Notes: generated by a model not told the origin, from the sequence alone. A DNA stretch of 35,420 bases from Mycobacterium asiaticum (GCF_001668675.1 NZ_LZKQ01000143.1:1-35420); one strand, 5' to 3'. Positions 8,620-17,104 are shown, counted from the first letter of the stretch. Made by a program: numbers and translations.

Positions 8620-9099
8620 CTAGCGGTTCAGTCGCCAGATGTGGGTGGACAGCACCGTGGCGAAGGCGCACCACAGCGGGTACGGCGACAACACCACCCC
8701 GGCCTTCGGATCGGCCTCGGCCGCCCGACGGACAAGGTCGGCACTGCTCGCCGTGAGGACGGCCGCGCCGAGCGCCGACGCGCCCAGCTTGTGGAAGCGG
8801 AAGAAGAGCCAGCTCCAACTGGCGTTCAGGACCAGGTTGACCGCCAGGGCAACGCTGTAACTACGCGCCTTGTCCTCGCGCCCGGTGGCGCGGAGGCGGT
8901 CGATGGTCACCGCGGATGTCGCGGCGATGTCGGTGTACAGAGTGGTCCAGACCACGGGGAACACGGCCCCGGGCGGCTGGTAGCGCGGCTTACGGATGCG
9001 CGCGAACCAGACGGGGCTGTGCCGCGGGCTGGCGATGCTGCCGGTGCCTGCCGCCGTTGCGACCGCCAGACCGGTCCTGGCCACTGTTGCCTTGTTCAC
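8620..9099 (-). CDS. TspO/MBR family protein
   Basis: A 159-residue membrane protein with about five helices, of the TspO (tryptophan-rich sensory protein) family. Diagnostic stretches are KPRYQPPGAVFPVVWTTLY, NASWSWLFFRF and the aromatic C-terminal helix YPLWCAFATVLSTHIWRLN. TspO proteins bind porphyrins and are linked to tetrapyrrole handling, oxidative stress and, in Rhodobacter, control of pigment genes. GTG at 9099 is preferred over the ATG at 9144: it has a GGGAG ribosome site five bases upstream, and its GTGA overlaps the mmpL stop (9096-9099). Position between a transporter and a photolyase suggests a role in photosensitiser management. Confidence 0.85.
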   Translation of the reverse strand: MNKATVARTGLAVATAAGTGSIASPRHSPVWFARIRKPRYQPPGAVFPVVWTTLYTDIAATSAVTIDRLRATGREDKARSYSVALAVNLVLNASWSWLFFRFHKLGASALGAAVLTASSADLVRRAAEADPKAGVVLSPYPLWCAFATVLSTHIWRLNR

Positions 9100-11159
9100 G
9101 TTGACTCCCTTCGCTTTTCGATAGGACTGACGGTGGCGGGCCACCAGATGCGGTCGCCGATGAGCGCGAACAGCGAGGGAATCACCAGGGTGCGCACCAC
9201 GAAGGTGTCGAGCAGGATGCCCAGCCCCACGATGATGCCCAGCTGCGTCATCACGATCAGCGGGAGCACCCCGAGCACGCAGAACACCGCGGCCAGAACG
9301 ATTCCCGCGCTGGTGATGACGCCGCCGGTCGCGGCCACCGCGCGGATCATGCCGTCCCGCGCACCATGTTCGGCCGCCTCCTCACGCGCCCGGGTGACCA
9401 AAAAGATCGTGTAGTCGACGCCCAGCGCGGCCAGGAACAGGAAGGCGTACAACGGGGCCGAGTTGTCCAGCGCGGGGAAGCCGAATATGTGCATGCTGGC
9501 CCACCCGCCGAGGCCCAACGCGGCCAGTGCCCCCAGGATCGTGGCCGCCAACAGCGTCGGCGGCGCCAGAGCGGAGCGCAGCAGTGCGTAGAGGACAACC
9601 AGGATCACGGCCAGGATCAACGGAATCAGCAACGAGCGATCGTGGCTCGCCGCATCACGCACATCGAGCGCCTGTGCGTCCGGTCCACCGATCAGGGCGC
9701 CCGACGCTGCGGTGGAGTTTCGCAGTGCGGCAATGGTATTGAAGGCTTCCGGGGATGACGGCGGGGCTTCGATGACCACCGACCACTTGGTCAGGTCCCC
9801 GGACTGGCCCGTCTGCGTTGCCGAGACCACACCCCGGGTGGAGCTGAGGTCCTGTTGCACCTTTGCGGACTGCGCGGTGGGCGCGACGACGACGGTGGGA
9901 TTGGCCAGCCCGGCCGGAAAGTGGTCCGCCACAATGTCGAATCCGCTGACCGAATCGGCCTGCACGCGGAACTGCTCGGTCTGGGTCAGTCCGATGCGGA
10001 CACCCAGCAGCCCGGTGGCGAGCACCGCCAGCAGGGTGACGGTGACCGAGGCGACCACCGCCGGCCGGCGGGCAACCCGCTGCCCGATGGCGTGCCACCC
10101 TCCGGTGTTCAGCTTCTCGGTGTCGCCCGACCGAGGCACGAAGGGCCAGAACAACTTCCGGCCACACAATGCCAGCAACGGCGGCAGCAGCACCAGTACC
10201 GACATCGCGGCAACCAGCAGCCCGCAGGCCGCCAGCGCACCGAGGCTTCGGGTGCTCGGAGTGGCCGCGAAGATGAGGGTGAGCAGCGCCAGCACCACCG
10301 TGGCGTTGCTGGCCACGATCGCCGGGCCCGCCATGCGCACCGCGCGCCGCAGTGCGGCACGGTGGTTGTCGTGACGCCGAAGTTCTTGCCGGTAGCGCGA
10401 AATCAGCAGCAGGGCGTAGTTGGTGCCGGCGCCGAACACCAACACACTGGTGATGCCCGCGGTGGACCCGTCGAAGCTCAGGCCGGTGAGCGACGCCACC
10501 GCGGTGCCCACCGAACTGGCGACCCGGTCGGCGAACCCGATCACCAGCAGTGGCACCAACCACAGCACAGGGGAGCGGTAGGTGACGATCAGCAGCAGTG
10601 CGACCACCGACGCCGTCACGACCAACAGGGTGATGTTGGCGTTGGTGAACGCGTTGGCGATGTCGGCGCCGAATGCCGGGCCGCCGGTGACGTGCGCTTC
10701 CATCCCGGGCGGAAGGCCGTCGTTGGCGGCGGCACGTAGGTCTGAGACGGCGTCGGTGAGGTTCAGCCCGGACAGGTTGGCCTTGATGGGCACCACCGCG
10801 GTGGCCGCCTTGCCGTCGGCCGAGATCGACGCGGGCACCGGGGGAGCGCCGGTCTGCGCAACCGCCAGCATGCGGTCGCGGGCCGCTTCGGCGGCGCGGC
10901 CAAGTGCGCCCGCGTCGGCGCCTTGTGCGCTGCTCACCACCACGATCACTGGTACCCGGTCGCCGCCGGGGAACTGCGCGGACACCTTTTCGACCTTCGC
11001 GGAATCAGATTCGGTGGGTACCGACAGCGGAGCTTCGGTTGCAGCGGCGTTCCCGCCGATCAACATCATGAAACCGCTCGCCAGCAGAAAAACACCCAGT
11101 GCCAAAAGCCATGAACGTCGCCCCGTCAGCGTCGCGGCGAATCCCTCCCACGCCACCAC
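9096..11159 (-). CDS. MMPL/RND family transporter
   Basis: A 687-residue RND-superfamily transporter. Layout: one N-terminal helix, a soluble loop, a helical bundle, a second loop and a second bundle. The conserved motifs are GAGTNYALLLISRYR in the first half and GVDYTIFLVTRAREE in the second; the latter Asp-Tyr pair is the usual proton-relay site. The length and the Asn in the first motif resemble ActII-3-type actinobacterial transporters more than the large mycolate MmpL3. Corynebacterium glutamicum also has an MMPL gene in its crt operon, so carotenoid or isoprenoid-lipid transport is a reasonable guess. Two GTG codons (11159, 11156) could start it; the promoter lies within the operator at 11168-11196 and the mRNA may be leaderless. 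Confidence 0.85.
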   Translation of the reverse strand: MVAWEGFAATLTGRRSWLLALGVFLLASGFMMLIGGNAAATEAPLSVPTESDSAKVEKVSAQFPGGDRVPVIVVVSSAQGADAGALGRAAEAARDRMLAVAQTGAPPVPASISADGKAATAVVPIKANLSGLNLTDAVSDLRAAANDGLPPGMEAHVTGGPAFGADIANAFTNANITLLVVTASVVALLLIVTYRSPVLWLVPLLVIGFADRVASSVGTAVASLTGLSFDGSTAGITSVLVFGAGTNYALLLISRYRQELRRHDNHRAALRRAVRMAGPAIVASNATVVLALLTLIFAATPSTRSLGALAACGLLVAAMSVLVLLPPLLALCGRKLFWPFVPRSGDTEKLNTGGWHAIGQRVARRPAVVASVTVTLLAVLATGLLGVRIGLTQTEQFRVQADSVSGFDIVADHFPAGLANPTVVVAPTAQSAKVQQDLSSTRGVVSATQTGQSGDLTKWSVVIEAPPSSPEAFNTIAALRNSTAASGALIGGPDAQALDVRDAASHDRSLLIPLILAVILVVLYALLRSALAPPTLLAATILGALAALGLGGWASMHIFGFPALDNSAPLYAFLFLAALGVDYTIFLVTRAREEAAEHGARDGMIRAVAATGGVITSAGIVLAAVFCVLGVLPLIVMTQLGIIVGLGILLDTFVVRTLVIPSLFALIGDRIWWPATVSPIEKRREST

Positions 11160-11167
11160 TCAAGCAT

Positions 11168-11196
11168 TTCAGTCATTTAAAGATTAATCAACTGAA
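11168..11196. promoter_or_regulatory. 29-bp palindromic operator between mmpL and marR
   Basis: Two 9-bp perfect arms (CATTTCAGT at 11165-11173, ACTGAAATG at 11191-11199) enclose an inner TTAA-A-G-A-TTAA dyad; ten of fourteen base pairs match across the 29-bp core. For mmpL a -35-like TTGATT and a -10-like AATGCT sit inside or at the edge of the palindrome. For marR a -10-like TATGCT is at 11215-11220, placing its -35 in the right arm. A regulator bound here would cover both promoters, as expected for an autoregulated MarR. A copy 23/29 identical occurs at 25737-25765. Confidence 0.75.
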
Positions 11197-11229
11197 ATGA
11201 AGCGCCGATCAAGTTATGCTGATCACGCA

Positions 11230-11724
11230 ATGAATCCCGACGAGCAGGCGCACGGCCGCGACGCGCTGGAATCGCTGATTTCGGCGGATCTGCGGGAGAT
11301 GTCGACCGAGTCCGACCAGATCGGTCGGCTGTTCGCGCTGTCACAAGACGTGCGGCCCACCGACTTTCGTGCCCTGCTGCACATCATGGTTGCCGAAACG
11401 GCCGGCCGTCCGATGACCTCGGGTGACCTCAGCCAGCGCATGGGGCTGTCCGGAGCGGCGATCACCTACCTGGTGGACCGACTGATCGAGTCCGGTCATA
11501 TTCGTCGTGACTCCCATCCCGAGGACCGCCGCAAAGTCATCCTGCGCCACTCCGAGCCCGGCCTGGCGACAGCGCGTTCGTTTTTCACCCCGCTGGGCAC
11601 GCACACCCGTGCGGCGCTGCACGATCTGCCCGATGCCGACCTCGAAGCGGGCCATCGCGTCTTCAGCGCCCTGATTGACGCGATGCGCCGGTTTCAAACC
11701 GAGCTGGGACCGGCCGCGTCCTGA
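11230..11724 (+). CDS. MarR family transcriptional regulator (1)
   Basis: A 164-residue winged-helix MarR protein. The core runs from FRALLHIMVAETAGRPMTSGDL through the recognition helix AITYLVDRLIESGHI and the wing RRDSHPEDRRKVIL. The start at 11230 (MNPDEQ) is preferred because a TATGCT -10 box lies nine bases upstream, which suggests a leaderless mRNA; the ATG at 11197 lies inside the operator. It is divergent from mmpL, like crtR in C. glutamicum, a MarR repressor of the crt operon that responds to geranylgeranyl diphosphate. It is paralogous to the MarR at 15850-16422. Predicted to bind the 29-bp operators (inference). Confidence 0.88.
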   Translation: MNPDEQAHGRDALESLISADLREMSTESDQIGRLFALSQDVRPTDFRALLHIMVAETAGRPMTSGDLSQRMGLSGAAITYLVDRLIESGHIRRDSHPEDRRKVILRHSEPGLATARSFFTPLGTHTRAALHDLPDADLEAGHRVFSALIDAMRRFQTELGPAAS

Positions 11725-11733
11725 GGAAAAAGA

Positions 11734-12132
11734 TCACTGGCCTGGTGCGGCATCGGATTTGAGGGCGGCGAGCAGCCCTTCCGGGTCGGCAACGGTGACG
11801 GTGAGCGCGGAGTGGTCTTTGAGTCCGATCACGCGGCGAATGGGCGGTTCGAAATGGATGCACACGCCGGCCTGAGCGTTGGTGCCGAACGTGAGCCCGT
11901 CGTCGACGAATGACAGGCGTGGGCCGACCGCGGTCCACCAGCGATAGGGTCCGGTGATGTGCGCGTCGGCCACCTGGGAGAGCTCAGCTTCGGCGTGCAA
12001 TGGGCCGTATCTGGCAATCAACCGACCATCGGCGGTGACTGTCACTCCTTGGTTGCCCCAGCGAAAGGGCAACCACAGCGGCGCCAGCCGCCGCTCGTAG
12101 CGATAGGGAAAGTGGCGGTTCGAGTCAGTCAC
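11734..12132 (-). CDS. Small conserved hypothetical protein, possibly PH-like fold
   Basis: A 132-residue cytoplasmic protein with no signal peptide or membrane helix. The sequence (VTVTADGRLIARYGPL, SFVDDGLTFGTNAQAGVC, ALTVTVADPEGLLAAL) looks like an all-beta domain closed by a short helix, which would suit a bacterial PH-like fold, but I do not recognise a named family. It starts with GTG at 12132, nine bases after the STAS gene stop, so the two are probably one transcript. It is convergent with marR (1), with nine bases between the stops. Function unknown. Confidence 0.65.
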   Translation of the reverse strand: MTDSNRHFPYRYERRLAPLWLPFRWGNQGVTVTADGRLIARYGPLHAEAELSQVADAHITGPYRWWTAVGPRLSFVDDGLTFGTNAQAGVCIHFEPPIRRVIGLKDHSALTVTVADPEGLLAALKSDAAPGQ

Positions 12133-12141
12133 AAAATGTTT

Positions 12142-12579
12142 CTATCGCACCAGCCGTTGCAGCACCTGCCGGCGTCCGGCCAGTGCATCCTCGATGAGCT
12201 GCAGAGCTTCCGGAACCGATTGCACCAATGGCAGTCCGTGGTCGCTGACGATGCGCAGCAGGGGGCGCAGTGCCGGTCCCGCGACGACAGTGCAGTACAA
12301 CCCTGCCGCGCGGTGCTCGTGATTGAGCGCGAGGAGCGCCTGGAAACCATCCATACCCAGGAACTCGAGATGACTCAGATCCAGAATCAGGGGCGCTTTG
12401 ACCCTGCCGAAACGACGGATCTCCGCCGCGACCCGGTCGGCATTGCAGCCGTCGATCTCCCCGTGCACCCGCAACACGGTGGCAAGGCTGCGTGCGTAAA
12501 TGAAGATCTGAGCTCTGCCGCAGTCGATGACGTAGCGGTAGCGGGGCGGAGTGTGTCGTACCGAATCAACAGCGTCCAT
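12142..12579 (-). CDS. STAS domain protein (anti-sigma factor antagonist type) lacking the phospho-serine
   Basis: A 145-residue protein with a STAS domain over about residues 30-135 (ATVLRVHGEIDGCNADRVAA, LILDLSHLEFLGMDGFQALL). Such proteins bind anti-sigma factors; in mycobacteria several act on the SigF system. In SpoIIAA-type antagonists the switch serine lies in F-x-D-S-S-G. Here the equivalent stretch is F73-L-G-M-D-G78, so the serine position is Met76 followed by Asp77. The protein therefore cannot be controlled by the usual phosphorylation and may be constitutively active or respond to something else. It is divergent from the SOUL gene and linked to the downstream hypothetical gene. 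Confidence 0.82.
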   Translation of the reverse strand: MDAVDSVRHTPPRYRYVIDCGRAQIFIYARSLATVLRVHGEIDGCNADRVAAEIRRFGRVKAPLILDLSHLEFLGMDGFQALLALNHEHRAAGLYCTVVAGPALRPLLRIVSDHGLPLVQSVPEALQLIEDALAGRRQVLQRLVR

Positions 12580-12984
12580 ATGGAACCCGTCTGGTTGGGT
12601 GGTGCTTTGGGGGCAGCTGTTAACTCAACTGCCTCGATCTTAGACCGCTCACGGCACGACCGGTGTGGTTCTTCGCTTAGCGGATAGCCAGTACCATTGC
12701 GTCTGAATTTCCTGGTGCCACAAAGAAATACGGCGCAGAGACAGCCGGCGGACCGGGCACCGAAGTGCCGCCCGGATCGCGGTGGGCCCGAGGCCATCGC
12801 GTTCGCTGCATCTGCGCCGGATCAACTGTAACTTAAATCTATTAACCGTTCAATAAATTAACGATATCGCGGGTATCGCGTAGCGTGGTCACGTATGGCT
12901 GTGCGTGCAGCCGCCGACTGCCTATTCCGCGCAGTTCTGGGTAGTACAAGACGATGGCAGGGATGGAGTGAGGCAGTTGTGCTG
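12580..12984. other. Divergent intergenic region between STAS and SOUL genes
   Basis: About 400 bases without a convincing gene. An open frame on the minus strand (12387-12797) is out of frame with the STAS gene and looks like a shadow. A plus-strand in-frame extension of the SOUL gene back to ATG 12895 adds 30 residues that do not resemble the family. The region holds an AT-rich stretch at 12836-12865 with the shared pigment-regulon half-site, a GGGTAT at 12871-12876, and a TAAGAT at 12637-12642 (minus strand) that may be the STAS -10 box. Confidence 0.6.
12849..12865 (+). promoter_or_regulatory. Half of the pigment-island operator upstream of SOUL-fni-GT
   Basis: TTCAATAAATTAACGAT is identical, base for base and in the same orientation to the downstream gene, with the first 17 bases of the palindrome in the crtE promoter (minus strand, 25765-25749). 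The preceding five bases also match at three positions. The second half of the palindrome is not present. An exact 17-mer in a genome of this GC content is very unlikely by chance, so a shared regulator or promoter element is inferred. Confidence 0.75.
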
Positions 12985-13575
12985 ATGAAGTTGGTGAGTG
13001 GGGCCGGCCGCGTCCTCGAGGCGGCGGGAACGGTCATTGGCTGCCGCGGCGGTACCGAGGAACCCGCGTACCGCGCTCAGAGCTTGACCCGAACCGTGGA
13101 GATCCGCCGTTATGACGCACGAACCGCGGCGGAGACCACGGTGGCGGCCGGCGAGCAGTCCGCACGCGAGGTCGGGTTCCGGCGACTGGCCCGCTACATC
13201 TTCGGTGCCAACCGCTCCCGTCAAAAGATTGCGATGACGGCTCCGGTCGCGCAGCAGTCGGCCCGGGAGAATTGGGTGATCCGGTTCTTCATGCCTGCCG
13301 ACAAAACGTTGGACCGGTTACCCGAGCCCGACGACGGGGAGATCAGGTTGGTCACCGTGCCGCCGCAGACGATTGCCGTGCGGCGATTCACCGGCAGCGC
13401 CGGACCGGACGAGGTTGCGAGGCAGACCGACAAGCTGGCGCAGACGTTGCAAGAGTTCGGATTCGAGATGACCGATACCCCGGCCGCCTGGTTCTACGAT
13501 CCACCGTGGACCCTTCCGCCGTTGCGCCGCAATGAAATCGCGGTGCCTGTCACACCGGCCACCCAGAACTCATGA
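12985..13575 (+). CDS. SOUL family haem-binding protein
   Basis: A protein of about 196 residues from the SOUL/HBP family of haem- or porphyrin-binding proteins. Family features are the N-terminal [16 protein letters not shown] strand, [24 protein letters not shown] (the conserved KIAMTAPV motif) and a C-terminal [23 protein letters not shown] 12985 ([15 protein letters not shown]) is chosen, with GTG 12979 two codons earlier equally possible because a GGAGTGAGG stretch lies just before it. Its stop overlaps the fni start as ATGA. It opens the SOUL-fni-glycosyltransferase unit behind the shared half-operator. Haem or porphyrin handling would complement TspO and the catalase-like protein. Confidence 0.87.
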   Translation: MKLVSGAGRVLEAAGTVIGCRGGTEEPAYRAQSLTRTVEIRRYDARTAAETTVAAGEQSAREVGFRRLARYIFGANRSRQKIAMTAPVAQQSARENWVIRFFMPADKTLDRLPEPDDGEIRLVTVPPQTIAVRRFTGSAGPDEVARQTDKLAQTLQEFGFEMTDTPAAWFYDPPWTLPPLRRNEIAVPVTPATQNS

Positions 13576-14618
13576 CGACCGAACGACGCGAGATGGCGGC
13601 CCGCAAACGTCGACACATCGACGTGTGCCGCTACGACGACGTCGACTATCGAAGCGTTACGACCGGGCTGGAGCGATACCGGCTGCCGTTCAACGCGCTG
13701 ACTCAAACCAACCTCGACGACATCGATCTGTCCGTCGAGTTCCTCGGCGTGCGGCTGCGGGCGCCCGTGCTGGTGGGGGCCATGACCGGGGGCGCGGAGC
13801 TGTCCGGCACCATCAACCGCAACCTGGCCGCCGCCGCGCAGACCCTGGGTATCGGAATGATGCTCGGGTCGCAGCGTGTCATGCTCGACAGTGCGTTGGG
13901 TGAGCGCGCGGCGGCCAGTTTCGCCGTGCGGGATCTGGCACCCGACGTGCTGCTGCTCGGCAACATCGGGCTGAGCCAGTTCACCAAGGACGCGGTGCCC
14001 GACATCGTCCAGGCTCTTGATCGAGTCGGCGCGAATGCTCTTGCGGTGCATACCAACCCGTTGCAAGAGGCGATGCAACACAACGGCGACACGGATTTCG
14101 CCGGTTCGCTGGACCGGTTGCACGACGTGGCCGCTCTGTTGGAATACCCGGTGCTGCTCAAGGAGGTCGGCCACGGAATCGGTGCGCGAGCCGTCGCCGA
14201 ACTGTTGCGGTTCACCGACGAACCACCGGTCGCCGCGATCGACGTGGCCGGCGCCGGCGGCACGTCCTGGTCACGCGTCGAGCAGTTGGTGCGCTACGGC
14301 GAGGTGCGCTACCCCGACCTGGCTGATTGGGGGATCCCCACCGCGCAGGCACTGCAGGAGGTGCGCGCGGCGCTGCCCAGCCTGCCGCTGGTCGCTTCCG
14401 GCGGGATCCGGACCGGTATGGACGCGGCCAAGGCACTGGCGCTGGGCGCAGACGTGGTCGCGGTGGCCCGCCCGCTGCTGGCGCCGGGGATCGAGTCCGC
14501 CGCCGCGGCCACGGCATGGCTGCAGAACTTCATCGACGAACTTCGGATCTGCCTGCACGGTTGCGGCGCCGCCGAGCTGGCCGCGTTGCGTAATCTGGAC
14601 GTGGCACGAATCACGTAG
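13572..14618 (+). CDS. fni: Type 2 isopentenyl-diphosphate delta-isomerase
   Basis: A 348-residue FMN-dependent IPP isomerase that interconverts isopentenyl and dimethylallyl diphosphate, the precursors used by CrtE. TIM-barrel motifs are visible: GAMTGG (69-74), [15 protein letters not shown] (160-166, with the conserved Gln-Glu), KEVGHGIG, the phosphate-binding [10 protein letters not shown] (to 233) and [20 protein letters not shown]. The start overlaps the SOUL stop (ATGA). An idi gene is also known in or near actinobacterial crt clusters. Its presence separate from the crt operon but behind the same half-operator suggests coordinated precursor supply. Confidence 0.93.
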   Translation: MTTERREMAARKRRHIDVCRYDDVDYRSVTTGLERYRLPFNALTQTNLDDIDLSVEFLGVRLRAPVLVGAMTGGAELSGTINRNLAAAAQTLGIGMMLGSQRVMLDSALGERAAASFAVRDLAPDVLLLGNIGLSQFTKDAVPDIVQALDRVGANALAVHTNPLQEAMQHNGDTDFAGSLDRLHDVAALLEYPVLLKEVGHGIGARAVAELLRFTDEPPVAAIDVAGAGGTSWSRVEQLVRYGEVRYPDLADWGIPTAQALQEVRAALPSLPLVASGGIRTGMDAAKALALGADVVAVARPLLAPGIESAAAATAWLQNFIDELRICLHGCGAAELAALRNLDVARIT

Positions 14619-14628
14619 GTACAGGCGG

Positions 14629-15921
14629 ATGGCGGTAATTCTGGCTTACGGATCGCCGGCGCTGGGGCACTTGTTCCCGCTCGGCGCGCTGCTGGCTGAG
14701 CTGATGCGACGCGGCCACGAGGTCCATTTGCGGACAATGGCGGGTCAAGTCCCGGGCATGCGGGGTGTGGGCCTGCACGCGGAGGCGATCGATCCGCGGA
14801 TCGAGGCGATCGACGGACAGGATTGGTTGGCGCGCAACGCCTTCGGTGTCTTGGAGCGGTCGATAGACGTGCTTTGCCGGCGCGCTGTCATCGAGGTCGA
14901 AGACCTCCAGCGGGCCATCAGGCGGGTTCAGCCGGACGTGCTGATCGTCGATGCGAACTGCTGGGGGGCGATCTCGGCGGCCGAGGCGGACAACCGGCCG
15001 TGGCTGGTGTTCTCGCCGTTCACCCCGTACCTACGCTCCCGCAGTGCACCGCCCTTCGGGCCGGGTCTGCGGCCCCTGCCCGGGGTTACCGGTGCGGTGC
15101 GCGACGCGTTGATGCGCCCGTTCGTGAGTCATCTGTTCGATCGGCCGATGGTGCCCCGGATCAACGCGGTCCGGGCGGGCCTGGGCGTCTCACCGATCGA
15201 TTCCGTGGACGCGCTGATGCGGCGCGCTCCGCTGGTGCTGGCGGTAGGCGGGGAGCCGTTCGAATATCCGCATCCGGACTGGGCAGACCTCGTGCAATTC
15301 ATCGGCGCGTGTGTGTTCGAGCCGGCCGCCGCCGCGGCGCCGGGCTGGCTCGGTGCGATCGACCGTCCGGTGGTGCTGGTGAACACGTCCTCCATCGCGC
15401 AGGCGGATGCGGACCTGGGCAGCGTCGCATTGCGTGCGCTGGCCGACGAGCCGGTGCACGTGGTGGCGACCTTTCCGGCCGGCGTGCCACCCGGACTCCC
15501 ACAGACGTTTAATGCGACCGTCTGCCGGTTCGTTCCGCACGGCCCGGTGCTGGACCGTGCCGTCTGCGTCGTCACGCACGGCGGCATGGGGACCACGGTG
15601 AAGGCGCTCGATCGCGGCATACCGGTCTGCGTGGTGCCGTTTGCCCGCGATCAGGCCGAGGTCGCCCGGAGGGTGCAGGTCGCCGGTTGCGGCACCCGCC
15701 TGCCGTCCAAGCGCCTCAGTCCGGCGCGGCTGCGCGACGCGGTCATGCGGGCGATCCGAATGGCTGATGGGGCAAAACGGGTCGCTACCGGCTTCGCCGC
15801 CACTGGTGGTGTGGCGCGCGGTGCGGAACTGATCGAACACCGATTGCTGTCAGCGAGCGCTGGACCGAGCCGTTCCCTGCCGCCGGCGCGGGGTCGGGGC
15901 GCTTCGCCCGAGCTGTGCTGA
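14629..15921 (+). CDS. GT1-family glycosyltransferase (carotenoid or macrolide glycosyltransferase-like)
   Basis: A 430-residue GT-B glycosyltransferase of family GT1. The N-terminal domain opens VILAYGSPALGHLFPLGALL. The donor-binding signature is VVTHGGMGTTVKALDRGIPV followed by PFARDQAEVARRV near residues 312-350. This family includes zeaxanthin glucosyltransferase CrtX and antibiotic glycosyltransferases and uses nucleotide sugars. It starts ten bases after fni, so it is in the same operon. With isoprenoid and carotenoid genes around it, the acceptor is most likely a hydroxylated carotenoid or another isoprenoid lipid (inference). Its last 72 bases overlap the convergent marR (2). Confidence 0.82.
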   Translation: MAVILAYGSPALGHLFPLGALLAELMRRGHEVHLRTMAGQVPGMRGVGLHAEAIDPRIEAIDGQDWLARNAFGVLERSIDVLCRRAVIEVEDLQRAIRRVQPDVLIVDANCWGAISAAEADNRPWLVFSPFTPYLRSRSAPPFGPGLRPLPGVTGAVRDALMRPFVSHLFDRPMVPRINAVRAGLGVSPIDSVDALMRRAPLVLAVGGEPFEYPHPDWADLVQFIGACVFEPAAAAAPGWLGAIDRPVVLVNTSSIAQADADLGSVALRALADEPVHVVATFPAGVPPGLPQTFNATVCRFVPHGPVLDRAVCVVTHGGMGTTVKALDRGIPVCVVPFARDQAEVARRVQVAGCGTRLPSKRLSPARLRDAVMRAIRMADGAKRVATGFAATGGVARGAELIEHRLLSASAGPSRSLPPARGRGASPELC

Positions 15922-16422
15922 CTCCTCTGGGGCGTGCAGTTCGTCCTCGAACGTCGACATCGCCGTGAGCATGGCGAGAAAAACCCGATGAGCGGCAACG
16001 AGTTCGGCATCGGTCAGCTCGGACATGGCCGAACTCATGTGGCTGCCCAGCGGCCGGAAGAAGTCGTGGGCCAGCGACATGCCACGACTTTCGTAGCGCA
16101 GCAGCCACTTACGCCGGTCTTCCGGGTCGGGCTCGCGCCGGATGTGCCCGGACTCGATCATCCGATCGACAAGGTAGGTGATCGCCGGGGGAGAGACGTC
16201 CATCCGTTCGCGTAGCTGGGCCAGCGTCAACGGTTTGCCGGCCGTCTCTGCCACCATGATGTGCAGCAGGGCGTGAAAGTCGTTGCTGCTCACGTCGTTG
16301 AGCCGCGCGAAGTGGCGCCCGACGCGGTCGGACTGCGCGGTGATCGCGCGGATATCGGCCGAGAGCTGTCTTTCCAGCTCGGCCCGGCCGGGCGAGGTCT
16401 CGGTCGTCCGCCGCTTATTCAC
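15850..16422 (-). CDS. MarR family transcriptional regulator (2)
   Basis: A 190-residue winged-helix MarR protein, clearly paralogous to the one at 11230-11724: both share FHALLHIMVAETAG-type, AITYLVDRMIESGHIRR-type and PEDRRK segments. It has a GTG start at 16422 with a GAAGGA site upstream. The last 25 or so residues, rich in Arg, Ser and Pro, have no counterpart in the paralogue and are encoded antisense to the 3' end of the glycosyltransferase gene, so the original stop may have been lost. No 29-bp operator lies in front of it. It could antagonise or back up the first MarR. Confidence 0.86.
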   Translation of the reverse strand: MNKRRTTETSPGRAELERQLSADIRAITAQSDRVGRHFARLNDVSSNDFHALLHIMVAETAGKPLTLAQLRERMDVSPPAITYLVDRMIESGHIRREPDPEDRRKWLLRYESRGMSLAHDFFRPLGSHMSSAMSELTDAELVAAHRVFLAMLTAMSTFEDELHAPEESAQLGRSAPTPRRRQGTARSSAR

Positions 16423-16507
16423 CTATGCGCATCCTTCATCAGACACACAGGATACGGCGTGCGGGGTTGTTTCCCTGCCGCCGGCGGAACGTGGCTGACC
16501 CTGGGAA

Positions 16508-16852
16508 CTATGACTTCACCGGGTCGTGACCCCAGTTCATCAACGAGTAGCGCCACGCCGACTCCTCGATATCGCCGCCGGGTTGTTGCTTGAGGTGCCG
16601 TTTGGCGTAGCCGACGACCTTGCGCATGTGCGCGTAGTCATCGTCGTCGAGGTCGGCGCGCTTGGCGCGCAGAATCGTCACGATGCGCCGGCCGCTGGCG
16701 TGACCGGTGGATTCGTTTCCTCCGCGCTTTTGACCGACACTCTGCGATTGCTCTGTCTTGAGCCATTTCTCGAGTTCGCGGGCGGTCATGTTGACGGTTT
16801 CTTTGAACTCTTTCCAGGTGGTGTCGCGATCCCCGTGATCCTTTGTGGCCAT
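16508..16852 (-). CDS. DUF3140 family protein
   Basis: A 114-residue, highly charged cytoplasmic protein matching DUF3140 (FKETVNMTARELEKWLKTEQS, GRRIVTILRAKRADLDDDD, VGYAKRHLKQQPGG, SLMNWGHDP). The function is not established. It starts eight bases after the DUF2945 gene stop and is very likely cotranscribed; the DUF3140/DUF2945 pair recurs together in actinobacteria and is often next to stress genes. Confidence 0.85.
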   Translation of the reverse strand: MATKDHGDRDTTWKEFKETVNMTARELEKWLKTEQSQSVGQKRGGNESTGHASGRRIVTILRAKRADLDDDDYAHMRKVVGYAKRHLKQQPGGDIEESAWRYSLMNWGHDPVKS

Positions 16853-16860
16853 CGTCTGAC

Positions 16861-17079
16861 CTACTTGTCGGAGCGCTTCAGCGCGCTCGGCTTGTGGACG
16901 GCGTCCTTGCCCGTCTTGTCACTGCGCACCTGATATTGCGGTTCGTCCTTGGATGCACGCACCGTGCGCCCCGCGGCCTCGGTGTCCGAGGTGATCTTGC
17001 GCTCGACCTTGCCTTGCACCGTATTGCCGTGGCTCTGCCACTCGACGCTGTCGCCCTTGCTGAACTTCTGCTCGGTCAC
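16861..17079 (-). CDS. DUF2945 (hypervirulence-associated TUDOR domain) protein
   Basis: A 72-residue protein matching the DUF2945 small beta-barrel family (KFSKGDSVEWQSHGNTVQGKV, then EPQYQVRSDKTGKDAVHKPSALKR). The GTG start at 17079 is fixed by AAGGG eight bases upstream; the longer frame to 17376 reads through the neighbouring DUF2784 gene in another phase and is spurious. A perfect 12-bp palindrome, TTCGTTAACGAA (17105-17116), lies 26 bases upstream. Function unknown; probably an operon with DUF3140. Confidence 0.85.
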   Translation of the reverse strand: MTEQKFSKGDSVEWQSHGNTVQGKVERKITSDTEAAGRTVRASKDEPQYQVRSDKTGKDAVHKPSALKRSDK

Positions 17080-17104
17080 CGTGGGTCCCTTTTCATCCGT
17101 TAAG

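Noticed and set aside
12387..12797. Minus-strand frame of 136 codons at the STAS/SOUL divergent region
   Set aside because: Overlaps the STAS gene out of frame and has no family-like sequence.
12848..12876. Possible SigF promoter for the SOUL unit (GTTC and GGGTAT)
   Set aside because: The spacing is 19 bases and the -35 is imperfect, outside the usual 15-17; only the half-operator is well supported there.
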